A stretch of DNA of 7,195 nucleotides from Dehalococcoidia bacterium. GTDB lineage: Bacteria; Chloroflexota; Dehalococcoidia; JACVQG01; JAHKAY01. Positions 1-6,223 of this stretch are shown piece by piece (the stretch's first letter is position 1; each line of letters begins with the position of its first letter). The position numbers were made by a program, and so were the translations under genes. The stretch spans positions 2,217 to 9,411 of the forward strand of contig JASLXN010000043.1 in the NCBI GenBank assembly GCA_030740315.1. Direction: 5' to 3'. A model generated the notes under the pieces. It saw only the letters and a list, made by a program, of their open reading frames with translations, was not told the DNA's origin and did not search any database.

Positions 1-1154
1 GCCACAGCGCCGGGGCCAGGGAGCACAAGCTCCAGGCCTATATGTCCCTGGGTCCTACCTCCTGCCACGAATCCACCACCGCCGCCGAAGCCCTGGAACG
101 TGCCCGAGTGGGGGCCTGGACCCTCATCCGGGAGGGCAGCATCCGCAGAGAGCTGGAGGAGGTGGCGGCCATCAAAGACGCCGGTATAGACACCCGCCTG
201 CTGTGCTTGACCACCGACGGCGTGGAGCCGCCGGAAGCGGTTACAAAAGGCCACATGGACTTCCTGGTACAGCGGGCTGTAGACTTGGGGTTCCCCTTCA
301 TCACCGCCATTCAGATGGCTACTCTGAACCCCGCCCAGCGCCTGCGGATAGACCACATGGTGGGGGGCATCGCCCCCGGCCGCTATGCCGATATGCTGCT
401 GCTGCCGGATATAAAAACCATCAGGCCACGGCTTGTCATCAGCAATGGCCGGGTTGTAGCCCGGGATGGCAAACTGCTGGCGAAGCCACGCCGCCACCGC
501 TTCCCACAGTGGTTCCACAAGCAGTTCACCTTTGCCCAGCCGAAGCCCGAGACATTCGCCATCCCCACCCACAACGGGCAGCCGCAGGCAACCGTACGCA
601 CGATAGACATGGTCACCCCCCTAGTCACCCGGGAGGGGAAGGCCACCCTACCTGTACGGAACGGTTATCTACAGGTGAACGGAGAGGATAACGGAAGGCT
701 CATAAAGGCGGCCGTCGTGGAGTGGAAGCACCAGCCGGGAAAAGTGTTCACCACCCCGCTACGGGATTGGGGTCTGAAACGAGGGGCAGCCGCCACTAGC
801 GCCGCCTGGGAAGCCACCGCTATAATAACCGTGGGCGCAAACGATACAGACATGGCACTGGCGGTATCCCGAGTAATGGAGTTGGGAGGAGGCTCCGTAG
901 TCGTGGTTGACGGGCGGGTGGTGGCCGAGATGCCCCTGCCCATAGCCGGCATCATCTCACTTGAATCCATTGAGGAGGTGGCCGCCTCGCAGGAGAAGTT
1001 CAACCACAGTCTTCACGCCCTGGGGGTGTCTTTTCCCAACCCGCACCTGTCCCTCGTCACCCTCACCACAGGCGCTATTCCTCACTGCCGTCTTACCGAG
1101 TCCGGCCTGGTAAACTTGCGAGATGGAAAAACTCTGGGGCTGTCTGTAGAATAG
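1..1154 (+). CDS. Adenine deaminase-like amidohydrolase, 5'-truncated by the window edge
   Basis: The open frame runs from the window edge (first full codon at position 3) to TAG at 1152-1154. About 383 residues are visible of a family that is usually 550-600 aa. Adenine deaminase converts adenine to hypoxanthine and ammonia in the cytoplasm. Counting from position 3, the visible part starts at the metal-ligand motif (HSAG, family GHAPG). It then has TSCHE (family DHE; His22), the IREGS motif, the metal Asp in TTDG (Asp72, family CTDD) and the typical TAIQMATLNPA segment. The C-terminal domain follows, with GLKRGA, ELGGG, LPLPIAG-like and LTESGLVN motifs. Family membership is clear. However, the usually conserved HDSHN loop is W-E-A-T (807-818), and an E-R-H motif before it reads E-W-K-H, so the substrate may not be adenine. 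The ATG at 42 is internal, because coding similarity continues upstream. It probably shares a transcript with the dehydratase-type gene 35 bases downstream. Confidence 0.85.
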   Translation, partial: HSAGAREHKLQAYMSLGPTSCHESTTAAEALERARVGAWTLIREGSIRRELEEVAAIKDAGIDTRLLCLTTDGVEPPEAVTKGHMDFLVQRAVDLGFPFITAIQMATLNPAQRLRIDHMVGGIAPGRYADMLLLPDIKTIRPRLVISNGRVVARDGKLLAKPRRHRFPQWFHKQFTFAQPKPETFAIPTHNGQPQATVRTIDMVTPLVTREGKATLPVRNGYLQVNGEDNGRLIKAAVVEWKHQPGKVFTTPLRDWGLKRGAAATSAAWEATAIITVGANDTDMALAVSRVMELGGGSVVVVDGRVVAEMPLPIAGIISLESIEEVAASQEKFNHSLHALGVSFPNPHLSLVTLTTGAIPHCRLTESGLVNLRDGKTLGLSVE

Positions 1155-1189
1155 TAGAATAACCTGAAACAAGGCAAGGGGGCATCGCA

Positions 1190-2464
1190 ATGAAGGTAAG
1201 CACCATAGACCTGAGCCAACACCGGAATATGGTCGACATACTGGGCAAGATAGCAACCATCCGGCAGGGCAGTCACCTCGGAAAAAGCGACGAACTGTAC
1301 TACTCTATGCAATTCAAATACCAGGAGCGTCTTCATGAAGCAGCCCAGAACGGACAGACCATAGCCGCACACACTGTTGTAATTCCGGTGGAGATTATGT
1401 ACGCCATGGACATTGTGCCCATGCACCTGGAGTTCACCGCAAACACCATGGCCATCTCCCTCAAGCAACATGAGGAGATGTTCAGCGCCGCCAAAGCCAT
1501 GGGCTACACCCCAGAGGTGTGCTCCGCACACCGCATCCTGGCCGCCATGTTCGCTATGGGTTGGGCGCCGGTGCCCAGCACCGTTATCTGGAGCAACCAA
1601 GTCTGCGACAACACCGCCAAGTGCGGTGACCAGATTATAGATTCCTATCGTATCCCCGGCTTTTTTCTGGACCGCCCCTTCCGCTACACAGCCAAGGAAA
1701 CCGACTACCTCACCCAAGAGCTATCCGACATGGTGGCGCACCTAGAGGAAATATCCGGGCGGCGAATGGACTGGGACAAATTCGGCGATGTTATGAAAAG
1801 GTCGGCCCGTATGGTGGAGCTGCACCGGGAGATATACCAGCTCCGCCAGGCTATCCCTTATCCCACACATAACCGTCACTCCTCTCAGATTATGGTGATA
1901 ATGTGGTACTGGATGGGAACACCCGAGGGCTTAAACTACCTGGAGACCGTCCGTGACGAACTCGCCGAGCGCGTAAATGCCGGGATAGGATATGCTCCCG
2001 AGGAAAAATACCGCCTGCTTGGCCTTTTTATCCCCCCCTTCCATAAATGGAAGCTCCTGGACTGGATGGAGCGAGTGCACGGCGCCTCTATAGTGGCCGA
2101 GCCTTATAGCTCCCACTGGGGGGAATGGGACTATGACCCTACTAACCCTTTGAAGAGCCTGGCCGTGAAACAATTCATATCCCCCATTTGCCAGCAGATG
2201 CACGGCCCTATGGAGGAAGGGGTAGTGGCGGACGCCATCGCCGATGCCATCAGCCATAAGGTCCAGGGTGCAGTGTACTGGGCACATACGGGGTGCCGCC
2301 AGGCGTGCGCCACCATCCGGGCCACCAAAGACGCCCTTTCGGAGGAGTTGGAAATTCCCACAATGGTCGTAGACATGGACATTATTGATCCCACCTTCGT
2401 CTCCGAAGATGAGATGAAGGACAAGCTAGAGTCCTTCTTCGAGCTTCTGGATGAGAGGCAGTAA
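1190..2464 (+). CDS. 2-hydroxyacyl-CoA dehydratase / benzoyl-CoA reductase-type subunit (HgdB/BcrB family)
   Basis: This 424-aa cytoplasmic protein belongs to the HgdB/HadB/BcrB/BcrC family. These proteins bind a [4Fe-4S] cluster and use a single electron from an ATP-driven activator to make a ketyl radical on an acyl-CoA, for dehydration or ring reduction. Candidate cluster cysteines are Cys111 (EVCSAHR), Cys139 (NQVCDNTAKC, with Cys145 nearby) and Cys369 or Cys373 (TGCRQAC). The end of the protein is family-typical: a TGCR segment, an ATKDAL stretch, then IPTMVVDMDIID. Its length fits BcrB-sized members. The start is supported by AAGGGGG at 1176-1182, seven bases before ATG. Known enzymes need a second homologous subunit and an activator ATPase, and neither is visible here. 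Whether it is a dehydratase or a reductase cannot be read from the sequence. It lies between the amidohydrolase and the VOC gene, in an apparent operon. Confidence 0.9.
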   Translation: MKVSTIDLSQHRNMVDILGKIATIRQGSHLGKSDELYYSMQFKYQERLHEAAQNGQTIAAHTVVIPVEIMYAMDIVPMHLEFTANTMAISLKQHEEMFSAAKAMGYTPEVCSAHRILAAMFAMGWAPVPSTVIWSNQVCDNTAKCGDQIIDSYRIPGFFLDRPFRYTAKETDYLTQELSDMVAHLEEISGRRMDWDKFGDVMKRSARMVELHREIYQLRQAIPYPTHNRHSSQIMVIMWYWMGTPEGLNYLETVRDELAERVNAGIGYAPEEKYRLLGLFIPPFHKWKLLDWMERVHGASIVAEPYSSHWGEWDYDPTNPLKSLAVKQFISPICQQMHGPMEEGVVADAIADAISHKVQGAVYWAHTGCRQACATIRATKDALSEELEIPTMVVDMDIIDPTFVSEDEMKDKLESFFELLDERQ

Positions 2465-2503
2465 AGCTGAAAGCTTTTTCGGTTCCGAATGGAAGACACC
2501 CAA

Positions 2504-2512
2504 AAAGGAGGG
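2504..2512 (+). promoter_or_regulatory. Ribosome binding site that sets the VOC gene start
   Basis: AAAGGAGGG lies six bases before the ATG at 2519. An in-frame ATG at 2489 lies upstream of this site and has no Shine-Dalgarno sequence of comparable quality. The resulting protein begins MKIEKVDHI, which is the normal N-terminus of this family. Confidence 0.8.
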
Positions 2513-2518
2513 CATGGC

Positions 2519-2947
2519 ATGAAGATTGAGAAGGTTGACCATATCCATATTTATGTCAAAGAGTTGGACAAGGCCATAGCGCTCTTCTCCGATGTATTGG
2601 GCACCAAGTTCAGTGATACCATCCGGGATGAAGAGAACTTCGGCCTAAAATCCGTAATAGACCCGCTGGGTCTGGAGCTGTTAGAGGGCACCCGGCCGGA
2701 TAGCCCCATCACCCGCCATGTAGAGCAGCGGGGAGAGGGCATAGTGGCCGTATCTTTCAAGGTATCCAACCTAGATGAGGCCGTAGAGGTGCTCCAGTCC
2801 AAGGGGCTGCGGCTTGTGGGCCGTATCGACCTGGGCCATATAAGGGAGGCCCAGTTCCACCCCAAGGATGCCCACGGGGTGATGATTGAGCTTGCCGAGT
2901 ACCAGGAGGAGCACGGGGCCGCCAGGGCTGCCCTGGGCAAGGACTGA
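2519..2947 (+). CDS. VOC-superfamily protein, methylmalonyl-CoA epimerase-like
   Basis: This 142-aa soluble protein has the two beta-alpha-beta-beta-beta modules of the vicinal oxygen chelate fold. Module one runs from VDHIHIYV (His8) to LELLEG (Glu53). Module two runs from EGIVAVSFKV to VMIELAE (Glu124). The order and spacing match methylmalonyl-CoA epimerase, which interconverts the 2R and 2S acyl-CoA epimers using a divalent metal. Three of the four expected metal-ligand positions carry suitable residues (His8, Glu53, Glu124). The second-module GIHHIAF motif of true epimerases reads GIVAVSF here, so that histidine ligand is absent. Glyoxalase-type or non-catalytic roles are therefore possible. 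The gene follows the HgdB-type gene by 54 bases and is probably cotranscribed, which would suit a CoA-ester substrate. Superfamily assignment is firm; the reaction is not. Confidence 0.8.
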   Translation: MKIEKVDHIHIYVKELDKAIALFSDVLGTKFSDTIRDEENFGLKSVIDPLGLELLEGTRPDSPITRHVEQRGEGIVAVSFKVSNLDEAVEVLQSKGLRLVGRIDLGHIREAQFHPKDAHGVMIELAEYQEEHGAARAALGKD

Positions 2948-3001
2948 GAGGGAATCATCCCAACAAACATTTCTCTTCCAACCCTCCCTCCCATCTGTAC
3001 C

Positions 3002-3028
3002 CAGGGGGCTTCGGCCCCAGACCCCCTG
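3002..3028 (+). repeat. Nested GC-rich hairpin with UUCG tetraloop, possible terminator or dispersed repeat
   Basis: GGGGC (3005-3009), TTCG and GCCCC (3014-3018) form a perfect five-pair stem closed by the very stable cUUCGg loop. An alternative longer pairing is CAGGGGG (3002-3008) with CCCCCTG (3022-3028). No T-run follows, so it is not a textbook intrinsic terminator. It lies in the 216-base gap between the VOC and 4-hydroxybutyryl-CoA dehydratase-like genes. It could end or weaken transcription, stabilise an mRNA end, or be one copy of a dispersed intergenic repeat. Confidence 0.45.
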
Positions 3029-3151
3029 AGGGCCATCAAGGCACGGGGACGGGAAACGGCTGCCAGACGAAGTCCGGGGATAGCGGGAAAGACCACTGGT
3101 AGGGGACACATATAAAGAGACCAGCAGAAACTCTGAAACAGGCTTAGTATC

Positions 3152-3158
3152 AAGGAGG
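3152..3158 (+). promoter_or_regulatory. Strong ribosome binding site supporting a TTG start
   Basis: AAGGAGG lies five bases before TTG at 3164-3166. No ATG or GTG in frame is better placed, and the resulting N-terminus (MITSQQYRERL) matches the family's usual beginning of T-x-E/Q-Q-Y-x-x-x-L. A consensus Shine-Dalgarno sequence with a weak TTG codon is a common compensation. Confidence 0.8.
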
Positions 3159-3163
3159 CTGGA

Positions 3164-4600
3164 TTGATCACTTCTCAACAGTACCGCGAAAGGCTCAAGA
3201 GGTTAAAGTCCAATGTATTCATAGATGGCGAGCTTGTGGACCGGGGTGACTCGCGCATGCAGGGGGAGATTAATACCTTGGCCATCACCTATGACATGGC
3301 AGAGGATCCCTCACTGGAGGGCATCACCACCGCCACCTCCCACCTCACCGGTGAAAAGATTAACCGTTTCTGCCACATCCATCAGAACAGCGAAGACATG
3401 CTGGCCCGGCAGAAAATGACCCGCCACTACTGCACCCACACATGGGGGTGTATCCTGCGCTGCATGGGATGCGACGCACTCAACGCCCTCTCCGTGGTCA
3501 CTCACGAGGCCGATCAGAAATACGGCACCGAGTACAACGCCCGGTTTCTGAAATACCTGAAATGGTTCCAGGAGAACGACCTAGTGGCCGCCGCCGCTCA
3601 GACCGATGTTAAGGGCGATCGCAGCAAGCGGCCCCACCAGCAGGCCGACCCCGACCTCTACCTGCATGTGGTATCGCGAGGAGAAGACGGAATCGTCGTG
3701 CGCGGGGCCAAATGCTCGGTCACCATGGTCTCCCACGCCGACGAGATTCTGGTGATGCCCACCCGGGCCTTCGTGGAGGGGGAAGAGGACTATGCCGTGT
3801 CTTTTGCCTTGCCCGCCGACCACGAAGGAGTGAGCTTGATAACCCGTGCCGCCTCCCCTCGCGCACGACAGCAGCTAAAAGCGCCCATAGCAGAGCTAGG
3901 CAGCACCGATAGCGTGGTGGTGTTTGACGATGTGTTCGTGCCTTGGGACCGGGTATTTCTGTGCGGTGAGAAGGAGCTTGGGGGTCGACTGGCCGTCCTG
4001 TTCGCCCTCTACCACCGCCACAGCTACACTGGTTGCAAGCCGGCCGTCTCCGATATCATCATGGGGGCCACCGCCTTGGTAGCCGAGTACAACGGCGTAG
4101 AGCGGGCCGACCATATCCGTCACAAGCTGGCCGACATGATAGGCGTAGCTGAGCTGGTGTATTCCACCGGTATAGCCGGGGCCGTTATGGGGCAGAAGTC
4201 ATCCTCTGGCACCTATATTCCGGATGTGGTTTATGTCAATGTGGGAAGGCGCCACGCCGGAGAGAATGTGTACCACGAGAGCGATATTCTAGCCGATATC
4301 TCCGGAGGCATGTCGGCCACCTTACCCCCCGAGGGCGATTTCTTCAATGAGAAGACCGGCCCCTACTTGGAGAAGTACATGATGCGGAACCCCAACATAC
4401 CGGCGGAGTACCAGCACCGCTGCTTCCGTTTCATATCGGACATCATCTGCTCTAGCTTCGGTGCGGTGTGGCAGATAGCCGGCATTCACGGCGGTGGCTC
4501 CCCCATCATGGAGACCATCGCCATCCTGGGAAACTACGATTTGGAGGCCAAGAAGGATGTCGCCCGATACCTGGCCGGCATCCCCAAGAAAAAGAGCTAA
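3164..4600 (+). CDS. 4-hydroxybutyryl-CoA dehydratase-like [4Fe-4S]/FAD enzyme (HpaB superfamily) with altered active site
   Basis: This 478-aa protein is close in length and sequence order to AbfD of Clostridium aminobutyricum (about 490 aa), a [4Fe-4S]- and FAD-containing dehydratase and vinylacetyl-CoA isomerase of 4-aminobutyrate fermentation. Shared blocks include INRFCHIHQ, DQKYGTEYN, the TDxKGDR and DPDLxL stretch, EDGIVVRGAK and DYAVSFA. All four cluster ligands are present: Cys96 and Cys100 (WGCILRC), His284 and Cys291 (YHRHSYTGCK), equal to AbfD Cys99, Cys103, His292 and Cys299. Tyr288 and Lys292 match Tyr296 and Lys300, and Thr187 matches Thr190. Positions equal to Gln101, Glu257 and Glu455 are Leu98, Asp249 and Ala439. 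The AbfD numbering is from memory. The ligands separate it from ordinary HpaB flavin hydroxylases, but the lost glutamates make classical 4-hydroxybutyryl-CoA dehydration uncertain. It is last in the plus-strand row and converges with the CoA-transferase gene. Confidence 0.88.
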   Translation: MITSQQYRERLKRLKSNVFIDGELVDRGDSRMQGEINTLAITYDMAEDPSLEGITTATSHLTGEKINRFCHIHQNSEDMLARQKMTRHYCTHTWGCILRCMGCDALNALSVVTHEADQKYGTEYNARFLKYLKWFQENDLVAAAAQTDVKGDRSKRPHQQADPDLYLHVVSRGEDGIVVRGAKCSVTMVSHADEILVMPTRAFVEGEEDYAVSFALPADHEGVSLITRAASPRARQQLKAPIAELGSTDSVVVFDDVFVPWDRVFLCGEKELGGRLAVLFALYHRHSYTGCKPAVSDIIMGATALVAEYNGVERADHIRHKLADMIGVAELVYSTGIAGAVMGQKSSSGTYIPDVVYVNVGRRHAGENVYHESDILADISGGMSATLPPEGDFFNEKTGPYLEKYMMRNPNIPAEYQHRCFRFISDIICSSFGAVWQIAGIHGGGSPIMETIAILGNYDLEAKKDVARYLAGIPKKKS

Positions 4601-4671
4601 CCCCACCCCAAAAGTGGCATCGCCTCGTTACACCGGGGCAGAACAAGCTGCAGCCCCTATGCCGGTGGGGA
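4601..4671. terminator. Convergent intergenic region with nested inverted repeats, candidate bidirectional terminator
   Basis: The 71 bases between the two convergent genes contain CCCCACC (4601-4607) facing GGTGGGG (4664-4670). Inside these lie CACC (4631-4634) facing GGTG (4664-4667), and GGGGC (4635-4639) facing GCCCC (4653-4657). These alternatives could form a stem on either strand. There is no T-tract on either side, so the terminator role is inferred mainly from position. Confidence 0.35.
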
Positions 4672-5892
4672 TCAGATTACCTCCTGCTCGGCCAGTTCGC
4701 CCACCTCCTCCCAGCTAAAACCGCAGATGTCAGTCAGCACCTCCTCGGTGTGCTGACCCAGTTGCGGTGCGGGCATCCTTATCTGGCCTGGGGTGTCGCT
4801 GAACTTCACAGGGATACCCACCATCTTGAGCTTACCGGTATCCGGATGAGGCACCTCAACAATGTAGTCGTTGGCCAGGAACTGTGGGTCCTTGTCCAGA
4901 TCTGAAACGCGGTTGATGGTCTCAAAGATGAAATCAGGGAAGTCCTTCAAAATGGCCACCCACTCCTGAGTGGTGCGAGTGCTGAATACCTCGTTCAGCA
5001 GAGCTATTAGTGCGGCCTTGTTCTGGGTACGGGCCTCTGTAGTATTGAATCGTGAATCATCCCTCATCTCCGGCAGTCCTATGGCCTGGCAGAAATCGGG
5101 CCAGTACCGGTCCGGCTGCATGAGGGCTATGAAAAGCCACTTACCATCAGCACACTGGTAGTAATTGCTGATAGGATTGCCCGCCCTGGAGCGGTCGTAG
5201 CGGGGCATCTCTTTCCCCAGCATCAGGTAGCAGTTCACGGCCAGCCCTTGTAGCCAGGTAACACTGGCCAGGTGGGAGCAGTCTATCTTCTGCCCCACCC
5301 CGTGAAGCTGCCGGGCCATGAGGGCCGCCAGCACGCCGTAGGAAAGCATCACCGCCCCCATCTGGTCCGCGAGCCCGCCCTGGGGATAGGTAGGGGCCTC
5401 GGCCCCCGGGGCGGAAACATTCTCCATCAGTCCGGTCCGCGCAACCCCCACCGGGTCTATGGACGGCCTGTTCGCTTCGTCACCATTGGGGCCATAGCCC
5501 GAAGCTACGGCATAGATGAGCTTGGGGTTGTGCTGCGATAGGGTATCATAGCCCAAGCCCAACCTCTCCGGCACCCCTTGGCGGAAGTTGTGGACGAAGA
5601 CATCCGCATTCTCAACCAGCCGGTACATCACCTCCCTACCCCTTTCGGTCTTGAGATCCAGAGCGATGCTCTTTTTATTACGGTTGTTGGTCTCAAAATA
5701 GTAATTCCGGCCCCCGGCCAGCGCCGTGGACATGCCGAAGGTGCGGGTCATGCCCCGGCCGGGGTCACCCACACCGCGCTCCTCCACCTTGATAACATCG
5801 GCCCCCAAGTCTCCCAGCATACTCGTAGCCACGGGCCCCTGCTGGTATATGGTCCAGTCTATTACCCTTACACTCTCCAAAGGCATTGTCAT
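4672..5892 (-). CDS. CaiB/BaiF family III CoA-transferase
   Basis: This 406-aa cytoplasmic enzyme is of normal length for family III CoA-transferases, which move CoA between acids through an aspartyl intermediate. The N-terminal segment has RVIDWT, then LGDLGADVIKVE and the NRNKKSIALDLKT motif. VHNFRQGVPERLGLGYD is the usual second block. The likely catalytic aspartate is Asp146 in SIDPVGVARTG, and GLADQMGA (171-178) follows as expected. A C-terminal segment around LGQHTEEVL is also typical. The start is firm: AGGAGGTGAT with seven bases from AGGAGG to ATG. A second in-frame ATG lies two codons later. The substrate cannot be read from the sequence. In Clostridioides difficile a related enzyme, HadA, serves the HgdB-type dehydratase HadBC, and that pairing may apply here, although the genes lie on opposite strands. 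It faces the SDR gene divergently. Confidence 0.93.
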   Translation of the reverse strand: MTMPLESVRVIDWTIYQQGPVATSMLGDLGADVIKVEERGVGDPGRGMTRTFGMSTALAGGRNYYFETNNRNKKSIALDLKTERGREVMYRLVENADVFVHNFRQGVPERLGLGYDTLSQHNPKLIYAVASGYGPNGDEANRPSIDPVGVARTGLMENVSAPGAEAPTYPQGGLADQMGAVMLSYGVLAALMARQLHGVGQKIDCSHLASVTWLQGLAVNCYLMLGKEMPRYDRSRAGNPISNYYQCADGKWLFIALMQPDRYWPDFCQAIGLPEMRDDSRFNTTEARTQNKAALIALLNEVFSTRTTQEWVAILKDFPDFIFETINRVSDLDKDPQFLANDYIVEVPHPDTGKLKMVGIPVKFSDTPGQIRMPAPQLGQHTEEVLTDICGFSWEEVGELAEQEVI

Positions 5893-5899
5893 CCCATCA

Positions 5900-5905
5900 C
5901 CTCCT
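5900..5905 (-). promoter_or_regulatory. Consensus ribosome binding site of the CoA-transferase gene
   Basis: On the minus strand this reads AGGAGG, continuing as TGAT, which is near-perfect complementarity to the 16S 3' end. It stands seven bases before ATG at 5892-5890 and fixes that start over the second ATG two codons downstream. Confidence 0.85.
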
Positions 5906-5954
5906 GATTTGTTGCGGTGCTATCCCCTTGCCCGCTCTGTGGAACATTGTATGG

Positions 5955-5983
5955 ATTATACCGCACCACCTGCAGCTTGAGAA
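5955..5983 (-). promoter_or_regulatory. Candidate sigma-70 promoter for the CoA-transferase gene
   Basis: On the minus strand a perfect TATAAT (-10, plus coordinates 5955-5960) is preceded, with a 17-base spacer, by TTCTCA (5978-5983), which matches four of six bases of TTGACA. Transcription would begin near 5948, giving a leader of about 55 bases. Confidence 0.5.
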
Positions 5984-5986
5984 GTT

Positions 5987-6078
5987 TCCCGTTTGAAGCA
6001 ACACCGCCGCCATGTATACTAAAATATCAGCGGTTGCCGGACAAGGCCTCCTCGGAAGGGCTTGATTTCCAAACGGGA
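5987..6078. repeat. 9-bp inverted repeat, possible paired operator half-sites
   Basis: TCCCGTTTG at 5987-5995 is exactly complementary, inverted, to CAAACGGGA at 6070-6078. The 74-base gap holds the -10 of the candidate SDR promoter, and the left arm overlaps its -35. The arrangement could be two sites for one regulator or chance; no regulator gene is visible in the window. Confidence 0.3.
5993..6020 (+). promoter_or_regulatory. Candidate sigma-70 promoter for the SDR gene
   Basis: TTGAAG (5993-5998) and TATACT (6015-6020) are separated by 16 bases. The start of transcription would fall near 6027. The leader would be about 250 bases long and would contain the 46-bp palindrome as a long RNA hairpin. 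Its -35 lies about ten bases from that of the divergent CoA-transferase promoter. Confidence 0.4.
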
Positions 6079-6152
6079 GTTACCTATGCTATGAGCGGCT
6101 CCTGAAGACACCAGCAGGGATTTCCCGGTATATCGGGGCAAGGGGCCTGAGC

Positions 6153-6198
6153 TTCATCTGAGGCCTTCGCCTGAGCTCAGGCGAAGGCCTCAGATGAA
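6153..6198. repeat. Perfect 46-bp palindrome with no spacer
   Basis: Arms 6153-6175 and 6176-6198 are exact reverse complements with the symmetry centre in GAGCTC. The core reads CCTGAGCTCAGG. As RNA it would fold into a hairpin of about 21 pairs with an AGCT loop. No T-run follows, so a standard intrinsic terminator is unlikely. A direct repeat GCCTGAGCT occurs at 6145-6153 and again inside at 6169-6177. It could be a mobile palindromic repeat, a leader structure or a protein-binding site. Confidence 0.9.
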
Positions 6199-6223
6199 CG
6201 GGATATTCCCCAGAATTATTGAA

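Noticed and set aside
1082..1717. 211-codon open frame on the minus strand
   Set aside because: It lies antisense to the end of the amidohydrolase gene and the start of the HgdB-type gene, both with clear family motifs. Its translation shows no recognisable domain.
2463..2479. AAAGCT / AGCTTT hairpin followed by T residues at the end of the HgdB-type gene
   Set aside because: The stem is only six mostly A-T pairs, shares its T-run with the stem and begins in the stop codon. It is too weak for an intrinsic terminator inside what looks like an operon.
2489..2518. Ten extra N-terminal residues of the VOC protein from an ATG at 2489
   Set aside because: The AAAGGAGGG at 2504-2512 lies inside this stretch and is correctly placed for ATG 2519. 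The extra residues are not typical of the family.
3111..3116. TATAAA as a -10 element before the AbfD-like gene
   Set aside because: No acceptable -35 sequence is found 16-19 bases upstream, so a promoter cannot be supported from sequence alone.
2551..3171. 206-codon open frame on the minus strand across the VOC gene and the following gap
   Set aside because: It is antisense to a gene with clear VOC motifs, has low-complexity Ser/Pro-rich translation and no recognisable domain.
4468..4905. 145-codon plus-strand open frame bridging the two convergent genes
   Set aside because: It overlaps the ends of two well-supported genes in other frames and reads through the likely terminator region. Its translation has no domain signature.
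5917..6105. 62-codon plus-strand open frame in the divergent intergenic region
   Set aside because: It has no good ribosome binding site, overlaps both candidate promoters and has no recognisable protein features.
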